DNA of 64,000 nucleotides from Helicobacter pylori_CU (GTDB lineage Bacteria > Campylobacterota > Campylobacteria > Campylobacterales > Helicobacteraceae), in assembly GCF_000259235.1 (NCBI RefSeq), contig NC_017733.1:1178001-1242000 (forward strand), read 5' to 3'. Under the pieces are notes generated by a model. The model did no database searches. It was not told the DNA's origin and was given only the letters and a program-made list of their open reading frames with translations. The position numbers were made by a program, and so were the translations under genes. Of the stretch, positions 28,140 to 35,975 are shown one piece after another (the first letter of the stretch is position 1; each line of letters opens with the position of its first letter).

Positions 28140-29834
28140 TTGCGTTCTTTAAAGCAAATCTATAGGCTCATCACTTTCAAGGAAAAAATGATTTTTTTCC
28201 TGCTTGTGTTGATGGCTGTTTTTTCTTCTTTTGTGGAAGTGATGTCCCTAACTCTTCTGATGCCTTTTATCACTCTCGCTTCCGATCCTAGCAGGGCTTT
28301 AGACGATAAAGACTGGAAAATGGTCTATGATTTTTTCCATTTTTCATCTCCCGTTCGTCTCATGTATTTCTTTAGTTTCTGTTTGGTGGGGATTTATTTG
28401 TTTAGGATGTTTTATGGGGTGTTTTTTACCTATTTAAGAGGGCGTTTTTCCAATAAAAAAGCTTATCAAATCAAGCAACAACTTTTCTTGCAACACATCA
28501 AAAACAACTATTTATCGCACCTCAACCACAACCTGGATTCTTTAAGAGACATTATCAACAATAAAGCGGAGGGCATGTTTATGAGCTTTAACGCTTTTTT
28601 GAGTTTATTGACCGAAATAACCGTGATCGTTTTTTTCTATTCCACGCTCATATTGACTAATTGGAAAATAACGCTCGTTTTTACCACGATCCTCGCCTTA
28701 CAAATTTTTTTTATTGTCAAAAAAGTCACCGTCCTTATCAAAAAAAAGGGTGAGATGGCCGCCAAATCCAAAGCGCAAACGCTTAAAGTCTTTTCAAAAT
28801 TTTTCAGCAATTTCAAAATCACTAAACTTAAAGACAACCACGAAGAAGCCCACAAACTTTTTGGAGAAAATAGCCGTAAAGCCCATGACACTGAGATCAT
28901 TTACTCCACTTTGCAAGTGGTCCCCAGGTATTCAATAGAAACCGTGGGCTTTAGTTTGTTGATTTTAGCGGTCGCTTACATCTTATTCAAATACGGCGAA
29001 GCTAGAATGGTGCTCCCTACCATCTCTATGTATGCCCTAGCGCTTTATCGCATACTCCCTTCTGTAACTGGAGTGATCAACTATTATAATGAAATCGCTT
29101 ACAACCAGCTTGCGACCAATGTTGTTTTTAAAAGCCTTTCTAAGACCATTATTGAAGAGGATTTAGTCCCTTTAGACTTTAATGAAAAAATCACTCTCCA
29201 AAACATTTCATTCGCTTATAAGTCAAAACACCCGGTTTTGAAAAATTTTAATCTCACCATTCAAAGAGGTCAAAAAGTCGCTCTCATAGGCCATAGTGGG
29301 TGCGGGAAATCCACGCTGGCGGATATTATTATGGGGCTTACTTACCCTAAAAGCGGGGAAATTTTTATTGATAACACCCTTTTAACCAACGAAAACAGGC
29401 GCTCATGGCGTAAAAAAATAGGCTATATCCCCCAAAATATTTACCTTTTTGATGGCACTGTGGGGGATAATATCGCTTTTGGGAGTGCTATAGATGAAAA
29501 ACGCTTGATTAAGGTGTGCAAAATGGCTCATATTTATGATTTTTTATGCGAGCATGAGGGCCTTAAAACCCAAGTGGGCGAAGGGGGCGCTAAGCTTAGC
29601 GGCGGTCAAAAACAGCGCATAGGCATTGCAAGAGCCTTATACGATAACCCTGAAATTTTGGTTTTAGATGAAGCCACTTCAGCCCTAGACAATGAAACCG
29701 AGAGTAAAATCATGGATGAAATCTATCAAATCGCTAAAAATAAAACCCTAATCGTTATCGCCCACCGCTTAAGCACGATTGAACGCTGTGAAGTCATCAT
29801 TGACATGAGCCAGCACAAAGACAAGCTTGGCTAA
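28140..29834 (+). CDS. wzk: ABC-type lipid-linked glycan flippase (Wzk/PglK-like), start frameshifted
   Basis: Half-type ABC exporter: six membrane helices in residues ~17-300 and a C-terminal ATPase domain with Walker A GHSGCGKST (~383), signature LSGGQKQRIGIA (~488) and Walker B EILVLDEAT. Matches, from memory, HP1206, the flippase that moves undecaprenyl-linked O-antigen (Lewis antigen) across the inner membrane. The expected start MAKKNIK at ATG 28099 hits a stop after 10 codons; restoring one T near 28121 would continue PTLKYF into LRSLKQ. Without that, translation could begin at the TTG at 28140 (no ribosome site) or, more plausibly, the ATG at 28188, preceded by AAGGA and just before the first membrane helix. 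Confidence 0.85.
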   Translation: MRSLKQIYRLITFKEKMIFFLLVLMAVFSSFVEVMSLTLLMPFITLASDPSRALDDKDWKMVYDFFHFSSPVRLMYFFSFCLVGIYLFRMFYGVFFTYLRGRFSNKKAYQIKQQLFLQHIKNNYLSHLNHNLDSLRDIINNKAEGMFMSFNAFLSLLTEITVIVFFYSTLILTNWKITLVFTTILALQIFFIVKKVTVLIKKKGEMAAKSKAQTLKVFSKFFSNFKITKLKDNHEEAHKLFGENSRKAHDTEIIYSTLQVVPRYSIETVGFSLLILAVAYILFKYGEARMVLPTISMYALALYRILPSVTGVINYYNEIAYNQLATNVVFKSLSKTIIEEDLVPLDFNEKITLQNISFAYKSKHPVLKNFNLTIQRGQKVALIGHSGCGKSTLADIIMGLTYPKSGEIFIDNTLLTNENRRSWRKKIGYIPQNIYLFDGTVGDNIAFGSAIDEKRLIKVCKMAHIYDFLCEHEGLKTQVGEGGAKLSGGQKQRIGIARALYDNPEILVLDEATSALDNETESKIMDEIYQIAKNKTLIVIAHRLSTIERCEVIIDMSQHKDKLG

Positions 29835-29844
29835 TCAAGCGGCT

Positions 29845-30513
29845 TCACTCTTTCATGAAATTTTGCAAATCAAACCCTTTAAAGCCCTCTAAATACTTCC
29901 ATTGATAGCCGTTTTGACCCACTAAATTTTTCAAAACCTTGCTGTTATAGCCCAAAAACGCCACTTTATTAGCTTGAGCACTTTCATAGTCATTGACGCT
30001 ATCGCCTATCATTAGCATGCGGCTTGGGTTATAGGCATATTTTTGAATGATATTGGCGATGATTTTAGGTTTATTGGGCGGACTCCCTTCAACACTCCTA
30101 AAATACTTAGTAATCCCTAAAAACTCGCACAACACTTGCAATTCGCTATGCAAGGCCGCTGAAGCGATATGGAAAATGTAATTTTGATAATGCTCATCAA
30201 TAAACGCCATCACTTCGCTATTCAAATGACCCCTATCAAAAAGCTTTTGTTCTATGATAGCGCCAAATTCTAGGGCTAATGCATCCACTTTTTCTTGAGC
30301 GATAGGGGTTTTTAAGATCTCGTTATAAAAGTATTGGATTTTTTCATTCCTTGAAATCCCCCCACTTTGATAATGATAAACTTCAAATTGCTTCAAATTC
30401 TCTTGATTCTTGTTGCCATGCTTTTGAAACAACGCTTTAAACCCTTCATATTTTAAATGCATGCTGTCAAAAATCACGCCATCAAAATCCCATAGAACCA
30501 CTTCAAGCGCCAT
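29845..30513 (-). CDS. HAD-superfamily phosphatase
   Basis: 222 residues with the HAD nucleophile motif DFDGVIFDS (residues 9-17, Asp9 the likely nucleophile and Asp11 the acid/base), motif II at IASAA (about 116) and motif IV MIGDSVNDYESA near residue 167. The phosphoglycolate-phosphatase/beta-phosphoglucomutase subgroup fits the small alpha-helical cap, but the substrate cannot be told. Convergent with the flippase gene, 10 bp apart. HP1207-like. Confidence 0.82.
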   Translation of the reverse strand: MALEVVLWDFDGVIFDSMHLKYEGFKALFQKHGNKNQENLKQFEVYHYQSGGISRNEKIQYFYNEILKTPIAQEKVDALALEFGAIIEQKLFDRGHLNSEVMAFIDEHYQNYIFHIASAALHSELQVLCEFLGITKYFRSVEGSPPNKPKIIANIIQKYAYNPSRMLMIGDSVNDYESAQANKVAFLGYNSKVLKNLVGQNGYQWKYLEGFKGFDLQNFMKE

Positions 30514-30636
30514 GATTTCCCCTTTTTTATAGGCTTATTTTGGTTTCATTTTACCTTATTCAAGCGGTATTTAAGCGATTATTTTTATCATTATTGGAGT
30601 ATCTTGGATTGGTTTTAATCAAATACTGCCCGCTAA

Positions 30637-30716
30637 AGCCTTATTTAAAACTCTAACGCTCTTTAGACTTTTAACTTAAAGCTCGTTTTTAAAGGTTGGG
30701 TTGTTTTGACTCTTAT
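30637..30716 (-). repeat. dispersed repeat R2, copy B
   Basis: Begins right at the stop of the methyltransferase gene. It shares with 5080-5152 the minus-strand pattern ending K-(N/K)-E-L-stop, followed by a diverged V-L-N-K segment. Confidence 0.5.
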
Positions 30717-31702
30717 TTGATAAGAATATGTAAACACTCTTTGGTGTGTGCGGCTTTGTGGGCGCGTTTGTTATCCGCTTTAAAACGCATGTAAGTTTTG
30801 GTCATTAAGGAGTAAGCACCGTATTTTTTTAAAATATTTCCAATCTCTATCTCGCTCATAAGCCCTTCATTGTTATAGCTTAAAAAAATATATTTGAATC
30901 GTGCTTTTTTGATCAAGTTTTCAAAAGCGTTTAAGATTTGAGAACGAGAGCAAAAAGAGGATTTCTGATAACTGGGCAAGCCGGTTTTGCCTTTTGGAGC
31001 AAAGGGCGTATAAGCAGCAATCGTGTTTAATAAATGATAATTCGCCCCGTATTGCCTCGCATTGTAAGGAGGGTCTAAATACAAAATATCCCCTGAAATC
31101 TTTCCGATCAACTCGCTAGCATCTTGCTGATACACTTCATTAGCGTTTAAACTCACATCAAAATGAGCGCCTTTTAAGATGAGTTCTTTTTGAGCGCTTT
31201 TTTTAAGGCGTTTTAAAAAAGCCCCATAAACTGAAGCGGTGTTAGCCACCTTGTCCGCACTCTCTAATAGTGATGCGAGCAAAAAATAATACGCGCAATT
31301 ATCAATGTTTTGAGAAAGCTTAAGCTCTTCAATTTTTAGACGCATCGCATCAATTTTTTGAGCGTTTGTTTCGCTAAAATACTGCCTTGCACTCCCCCCC
31401 AAAGAATAATGCGAATAGATAAAGCCCTTTTTTAAAGCAACGCTATTGAGCCTATCAATAAGCTCTTCTTTATTGGGGATTTCTTGAATGTTGCCGATAT
31501 AATTTTGATTCAAAACAAAGCTATAATACTCCAAATCATTAGAAATAACCTTATTAACAGCTTTTTTAAACGCACGCCCCACAATGCCCGTCCCAGCGAA
31601 CAGATCACAAAAAATCGCACCAGAGAGATCATGGCCTACAACCGCATGGATATTTTCTTTAATAAAGGGAATGAGCTTGTATTTAGAACCGATGTAGTTC
31701 AT
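30713..31702 (-). CDS. hpyIM: adenine-N6 DNA methyltransferase, CATG-specific (M.HpyI type)
   Basis: D12-class (Dam-like) methyltransferase of 329 residues opening MNYIGSKYKLIPFI, with AdoMet motif I DLFAGTGIVG (33-42) and catalytic motif IV DPPYN near residue 210. By position next to iceA and cysE and by its opening it is the H. pylori NlaIII-like enzyme that methylates the A of CATG; the specificity is from family knowledge. No restriction endonuclease gene (iceA1) is present here, so the enzyme is solitary and presumably acts as a global methylator. A 27-bp inverted repeat lies in its promoter region. HP1208-like. Confidence 0.9.
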   Translation of the reverse strand: MNYIGSKYKLIPFIKENIHAVVGHDLSGAIFCDLFAGTGIVGRAFKKAVNKVISNDLEYYSFVLNQNYIGNIQEIPNKEELIDRLNSVALKKGFIYSHYSLGGSARQYFSETNAQKIDAMRLKIEELKLSQNIDNCAYYFLLASLLESADKVANTASVYGAFLKRLKKSAQKELILKGAHFDVSLNANEVYQQDASELIGKISGDILYLDPPYNARQYGANYHLLNTIAAYTPFAPKGKTGLPSYQKSSFCSRSQILNAFENLIKKARFKYIFLSYNNEGLMSEIEIGNILKKYGAYSLMTKTYMRFKADNKRAHKAAHTKECLHILIK

Positions 31703-32029
31703 TAATCTGTGTTTGTATGCTTCTTTAATATGGTATAGCTATATTAAAGTTAAATTTTATGTATTGTAACATAACTTGATTATGAATAAGTCCTAACCCC
31801 CACGATTAAAATAATCTTAAAACCAACTAATCAATCCTATGTGAAACGATGATCGTTTTTTTAATACCGCACGCTCTACCAATCGTTTCATTAAAACAAC
31901 GAAACAACCCCTCTATTGCCAATAAAGACTTTTTCTATCGCAACTACTCATTAAAACACCGCTAGAAAAACAGCGAAACCCCTCTACTAGCTGAATGCAT
32001 CAAAGCTTTTGCCGCTATTACCCTATTTT
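31703..32029. other. region between hpyIM and iceA2
   Basis: 327 bp without a gene. It holds the inverted repeat at 31723-31749 and two imperfect copies of a minus-strand segment of the form TAGAGGGGTTTCGCTG...TTTTAATGA (about 31898-31935 and 31948-31998). TACAAT and TATACC boxes upstream of the methyltransferase ATG could serve as its promoter. Confidence 0.5.
31723..31749. promoter_or_regulatory. perfect inverted repeat upstream of the methyltransferase
   Basis: Arms CTTTAATAT (31723-31731) and ATATTAAAG (31741-31749) with a 9-bp centre GGTATAGCT. It lies 21-47 bp before the ATG at 31702, overlapping a likely -10 box (TATACC on the minus strand). It could be an operator or a leader hairpin. 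Confidence 0.5.
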
Positions 32030-32104
32030 CTAGTAGGTTCTTTTATGAATACCATTCTCATATTCCTGTATTTTGCCATTAACGACTTTAACTACAACCG
32101 CCAT
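32030..32104 (-). CDS. iceA2: IceA2, minimal 24-residue form
   Basis: ATG at 32104 with an excellent ribosome site (AGGAGGTTTATA), encoding MAVVVKVVNGKIQEYENGIH plus KRTY. Published iceA2 alleles are described as a fixed ~14-residue head and ~10-residue tail with 0, 1 or more 35-residue cassettes between, giving 24, 59, 94 residues and so on; this is the zero-cassette form. iceA2 replaces the NlaIII-like endonuclease gene iceA1 at this locus and has no known function. Located between cysE and hpyIM, all on the minus strand. Confidence 0.85.
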   Translation of the reverse strand: MAVVVKVVNGKIQEYENGIHKRTY

Positions 32105-32330
32105 TATAAACCTCCTAAAATATAAATTGTGATATACCCAACGCCAAACTACCAGTCTAGTCTATAGTCTAACTAACAGATAAACCTAATTTGAGTATTT
32201 GATCACAAAATCCCTAAAAAATAGCTTAATAACAAACTCGCTTAACTCTCATAAAATCCCTCTCTGTAACATTAAATCAATTTACCTCAAAACAACCCGC
32301 ATGGTGCAAACTACAACCGCTTGTCTAAAA

Positions 32331-32846
32331 TTAACGATCTTTTGTGATGGTTTTAGCTTTAGCGCCTACAGCCGTAGAACCCGTAGGTAAATCTGAAAGC
32401 ACCACCGCATTAGCCCCAATCCTCACATCATCGCCCACGCAAATCGCGCCCAAGACCTTAGCCCCTGCCCCCACTACCACTCGGTTGCCTAAAGTAGGGT
32501 GGCGCTTGCCCTTGAACTTGCCCGTGCCCCCTAGGGTTACGCCATGATAAATAGTAACATCATCTCCAATCTCTGTGGTCTCGCCAATCACCACACCCAT
32601 GCCATGATCAATAAAAAGCCCTCTCCCAATCTTAGCGCCAGGGTGGATTTCTATCCCAGTGATAAAACGCGCTAACTGAGAAAGCGCGCGCGCAATAAAA
32701 TAAAACCCTTTCTTGTGCAACGCATGCGCTAGGCGGTGGCAAAGCAGTGCATGAATGCCCGGATAAAGCAAAAGAACCTCCCACTTATTCCTAGCTGCCG
32801 GGTCTTCTTGCAAGACACGCTCCAGGCTATAAGACAGATCTAGCAT
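32331..32846 (-). CDS. cysE: serine O-acetyltransferase
   Basis: Acetylates L-serine with acetyl-CoA, the first step from serine to cysteine. 171 residues: a short N-terminal helical part, then left-handed beta-helix hexapeptide repeats (about 55-155; GVTLGGTGKFKGKRHPTLGN, VVVGAGAKVLGAI). The catalytic His is in IDHGMGVVIGE, about residue 79. It lacks the long N-terminal extension of E. coli CysE, as in other short-form enzymes. First gene of the leftward cysE-iceA2-hpyIM run. HP1210-like. Confidence 0.93.
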   Translation of the reverse strand: MLDLSYSLERVLQEDPAARNKWEVLLLYPGIHALLCHRLAHALHKKGFYFIARALSQLARFITGIEIHPGAKIGRGLFIDHGMGVVIGETTEIGDDVTIYHGVTLGGTGKFKGKRHPTLGNRVVVGAGAKVLGAICVGDDVRIGANAVVLSDLPTGSTAVGAKAKTITKDR

Positions 32847-33160
32847 GACAGAGTCTCCGGTTAGAATATATCTGGATCAACATGACTTAAGCAGATTTTT
32901 CTCATCCATTCTAATAAAATTTGATGCAAATTTTTCTTGCCATTATACCTAAACTCACACTCCTTTTAATGGAGTAAAATCAATAGAGTAAAACGCTCTC
33001 TTTTTTAATTTTTTTTAAATTCTCTTAACAACCCTTTAAAAAAGGCTTAAAAACCCACTAATCCATCATTCATTTGGCATTTATTTGGGATAAAACTATT
33101 TTAAACGAAAAAATTTTAAACGAAAAAGATAAAAAGCAGATTGAAAAAAATTACTAGTAG
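32847..33160. other. intergenic region upstream of cysE
   Basis: 314 bp with no gene apart from repeat R1 copy B. The repeat contains TATAAT (minus strand, in GGTATAATGG), which may now serve as the cysE promoter about 100 nt from its ATG. The rest is A/T-rich with runs of A and T. Confidence 0.45.
32892..32977 (-). repeat. dispersed repeat R1, copy B
   Basis: Homologous to 4885-4966 in the same orientation. The minus-strand frame reads FRYNGKKNLHQILLEWMRKI, open where copy A is shifted by one base. A 7-8-bp palindrome (AAATTTG-CAT-CAAATTT here, AAACTTG-TAT-CAAGTTT in copy A) is preserved with paired changes. Confidence 0.55.
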
Positions 33161-33247
33161 TGGTGCCGAAGGTCGGACTCGAACCGACACGGGATTGCTC
33201 CCACCAGATTTTGAGTCTAGCGTGTCTACCAATTCCACCACTTCGGC
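33161..33247 (-). tRNA. tRNA-Leu (CAA)
   Basis: Acceptor GCCGAAG/CTTCGGC, anticodon loop CTCAAAA gives CAA, long variable arm, encoded CCA. Confidence 0.95.
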
Positions 33248-33299
33248 GTTATAGAGCAAAGAGTGAGATTATACCCACTTATTCCTTAAAGAAACTTAA

Positions 33300-33386
33300 T
33301 GGTGCACTGGGCGAGACTCGAACTCGCACGAGATTGCTCCCACCACCCCCTCAAGATGGCGTGTCTACCAATTCCACCACCAGTGC
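33300..33386 (-). tRNA. tRNA-Leu (GAG)
   Basis: Acceptor GCACTGG/CCAGTGC, anticodon stem CCATC/GGTGG with loop TTGAGGG gives GAG, long variable arm, encoded CCA. 52 bp upstream of the other tRNA-Leu and very similar outside the anticodon and variable arms. Confidence 0.95.
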
Positions 33387-33456
33387 TAAAAATTTAAAAC
33401 AAATATTATAGCTAAATCATGCTTTTTAAGCAATAATTTAGCCCATCAAAAAACCC

Positions 33457-33774
33457 TTAACTTAAGAATGGGTTACTATAAATAGCGATAATAGCAAACA
33501 CTAGAGTATAAATCACTTGTGCTTCAATCATCGCCATGGCCACGAACATGGTGGTGAGCAATTTACCGCCCACTCCTGGGTTTCTTGCTGTGCCTGTAAT
33601 GGTCGCTGCGGCCGCATTCCCCATGCCGATCGCCCCACCAAAAGCGGCAATCCCTAAACCGATCATCGCCCCTAAGATAGAATAAGATTTAATCATATCC
33701 ATCCCACCCATTCCACCATCATGAGCGAAAGCAACGCCCGCTAAAGCCAGAAAAAATAACGCTAAAAATTTCAT
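33457..33774 (-). CDS. atpE: ATP synthase F0 subunit c
   Basis: Proton-carrying ring subunit of F1F0 ATP synthase in the inner membrane. 105 residues: a cleavable-looking hydrophobic N-terminus (MKFLALFFLALAGVAFA), then two membrane helices joined by the polar loop TARNPG (about 62-67). The ion-binding carboxylate is Glu84 in AMIEAQVIY, so it is a Glu-type ring. Start set at the ATG at 33774 (CGGAGTGCGAAA upstream), not six codons earlier. No other ATP synthase genes lie nearby; the gene is isolated, as in other epsilon-proteobacteria. Confidence 0.95.
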   Translation of the reverse strand: MKFLALFFLALAGVAFAHDGGMGGMDMIKSYSILGAMIGLGIAAFGGAIGMGNAAAATITGTARNPGVGGKLLTTMFVAMAMIEAQVIYTLVFAIIAIYSNPFLS

Positions 33775-33906
33775 TTTCGCACTCCGTTTCAAAAATTGGG
33801 CTTGATTTTCATTTCGAATCGTTCCTCTACTTTCAAAAATACAAGCAAGGATTTATTCTAATATAAACTAGCTTAAAAACGCTTTTAAAAAACGCTTTTT
33901 AAAATT

Positions 33907-35973
33907 TTAAGCCAAATCCAAAGCGATTTTACCCTTATTGAAACTAATCACCCTACATTTGATGCTATCGCCTTCTTTTAAAGCCACTTGACACCTGTCC
34001 ATGTGTTGTTTTCTCAACAAGCCTTCGCCCCCCTTAGGCAAGCTTAAAAACGCCCCAAAATCCACGATTCGTTTCACTTGAGCTTCTAGCACCTCATCAA
34101 TAGCGTATTGCTCCAATTCTTGATCTAAAGAATGCAAGTAGTTTAAAATAAATTCCTTAGCTTTCAAAACGCGCTCTTTATTCCCCATGATTTTCACTTC
34201 ACCGCTTGGTTTATTCAAATCAATTTTAACCTCAAACTTTTCCACTATCTCTTTAATCACACGCCCCCCTTGACCGATAATTTCTACAATTTTATCTGGC
34301 GCGACATTAAAAATCTCCGTTGTGGGCAAATGGGAAAAATTGATCACAATCTTTTCTTTCGCTTCATGCATGATTTTTAAAATATGTTTCCGTGCTTCTT
34401 TAGCTTGGAGTAAGGCTTGGTATAAAACTTCTAATTGGATACCGCTCATTTTGGTATCCATTTGCATAGCCGTAATGCCTTCTAAATTCCCGGCAATCTT
34501 AAAATCCATATCGCCTTCTGCGTCTTCTAAGCCGCTAATATCGCTTAAAATGGCGTGATCTTGCCCTTCGCTCACCATGCCCATAGCCACCCCAGCGACT
34601 AAATCATAAATTTCCACACCGCTTGCATAAAGGGCTAAAGACCCTGCGCACACGCTCGCCATTGAGCTTGAACCATTGCTTTCTAAAATCTCAGAAACCA
34701 ATCGTATCACCTGCTCTTTATTTTTAATGCTCGTTTCTAAGGCTCTTTTAGCCAAATTCCCATGCCCTAATTCGCGCCTTGAAGTCGCGCCAATAGAGCT
34801 CGCTTCGCCCACGCAAAAAGGAGGGAAATTGTAATGGAACATGAAGCGTTCTTTGATAGGGGTTTTATGCTCCAAACTCTCATGGGTTTGAGCGTCATTA
34901 TCCGTGCCTAAAACCCCTACCACTAAGCTTTGAGTTTGCCCCCTAGTGAATAAAATGGAGCTGTGCGCCATAGGGAGCAAATTGCTCTCTATTGAAATGG
35001 GCCGCACTTCTTCTAACGCGCGCTTGTCCGGACGGATTTTATCTTGAATAATCATGCGTCTGATCTCGGTTTTTTTCACCTTCTCTAAAGACAATTCAAT
35101 TTCTTCTAAACTGAATTCTGAGTGGGCTTCGCTGATTTTTCTAGCCACTTCTTTGAAAACATTTTCTCGCTCGCTCAAAGCAGAACTTTCAATGCCTTTG
35201 ATGATTTCATCAAAATACTGATTTGTTAATAAATCCAACAGCCTTTCATTAAAAATTATTCCTTCGCCCTCTTTAAAAAGCAACTCGTTTTGATAGGGCG
35301 TGAAAACCTCTTCATAAAGCGTGCAAGTTTCTTTCAAACTTTTTTGAGCCAATTCTAAAGCTTTTAGCATTAAAGGCTCTTCTAAAGCGTTTAATTTTTG
35401 CCCTAAAGATCGCATTTCTATCATGTTCAAACTCTCTTTTGTGCCGGACACGAACAAATCCAAACTGGATTGATTCAAAAGGCTTGTGTTAGGGTTAATG
35501 ATAAATCCGTTACCAACCCTAGCGATCCTGCAAGCGCTCACGCTTTTAATGGGAGCGATATGGGCCAAAAAGAGAGCGGCTGAAGCGGCGTTTAAAGCAG
35601 AAACTTGCAAATCATTTTCAATATCATGGCTTAAAACCATTAAAGTGATTTGGGTAGGGTAGCGGTAATCTTTAGGGAATAAAGGGCGTAAAGTCCTGTC
35701 TATGAGCCTAGAGGTTAAGATTTCAAAATCTTGCGCCCTGCCTTCTCTTTTAACAAAACCGCCTGGGATCTTACCGGCAGCATACGATTTTTCTAAAAAC
35801 TGCACCACTAAAGGCAAAAAATCTTCACTCACAGGCTCTCTTTCTACGCACACGCTCGCTAAAATAAGGGTTTTTCCTAAGCGATACATTAAAGAGCTAG
35901 TGGCTTGTTTGGCCACTTGTTTGAGAGCGAACTCTTCGGTTTTGTTACTAGAATTGATGGTGATAAAATCCAT
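33907..35973 (-). CDS. pnp: polynucleotide phosphorylase
   Basis: 3'-to-5' phosphorolytic RNA exonuclease, part of mRNA decay. 688 residues: two RNase PH-like cores (the first from residue 1; the catalytic second with TRGQTQSLVVGVLG ~345 and DISGLEDAEGDMDFKIAG ~480), a KH domain (IIGQGGRVIKEIVEKF ~580) and an S1 domain at the C-terminus (VKRIVDFGAFLSLPKGGEGL ~635). Two bases after the phosphoribosyltransferase-like gene, so coupled. Confidence 0.96.
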   Translation of the reverse strand: MDFITINSSNKTEEFALKQVAKQATSSLMYRLGKTLILASVCVEREPVSEDFLPLVVQFLEKSYAAGKIPGGFVKREGRAQDFEILTSRLIDRTLRPLFPKDYRYPTQITLMVLSHDIENDLQVSALNAASAALFLAHIAPIKSVSACRIARVGNGFIINPNTSLLNQSSLDLFVSGTKESLNMIEMRSLGQKLNALEEPLMLKALELAQKSLKETCTLYEEVFTPYQNELLFKEGEGIIFNERLLDLLTNQYFDEIIKGIESSALSERENVFKEVARKISEAHSEFSLEEIELSLEKVKKTEIRRMIIQDKIRPDKRALEEVRPISIESNLLPMAHSSILFTRGQTQSLVVGVLGTDNDAQTHESLEHKTPIKERFMFHYNFPPFCVGEASSIGATSRRELGHGNLAKRALETSIKNKEQVIRLVSEILESNGSSSMASVCAGSLALYASGVEIYDLVAGVAMGMVSEGQDHAILSDISGLEDAEGDMDFKIAGNLEGITAMQMDTKMSGIQLEVLYQALLQAKEARKHILKIMHEAKEKIVINFSHLPTTEIFNVAPDKIVEIIGQGGRVIKEIVEKFEVKIDLNKPSGEVKIMGNKERVLKAKEFILNYLHSLDQELEQYAIDEVLEAQVKRIVDFGAFLSLPKGGEGLLRKQHMDRCQVALKEGDSIKCRVISFNKGKIALDLA

Positions 35974-35975
35974 AT

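Noticed and set aside
32199..32390. 63-codon plus-strand frame near iceA2
   Set aside because: No ribosome site, overlaps the cysE 3' end antisense, atypical composition.
33160..33411. 83-codon frame across the two tRNA-Leu genes
   Set aside because: It is the antisense translation of tRNA genes; the repeated GLEPTR/LGETRTR peptide pattern is a well-known tRNA artefact.
33870..33906. Terminator after pnp
   Set aside because: AAACGCTTTT appears twice as a direct, not inverted, repeat, so no stem forms.
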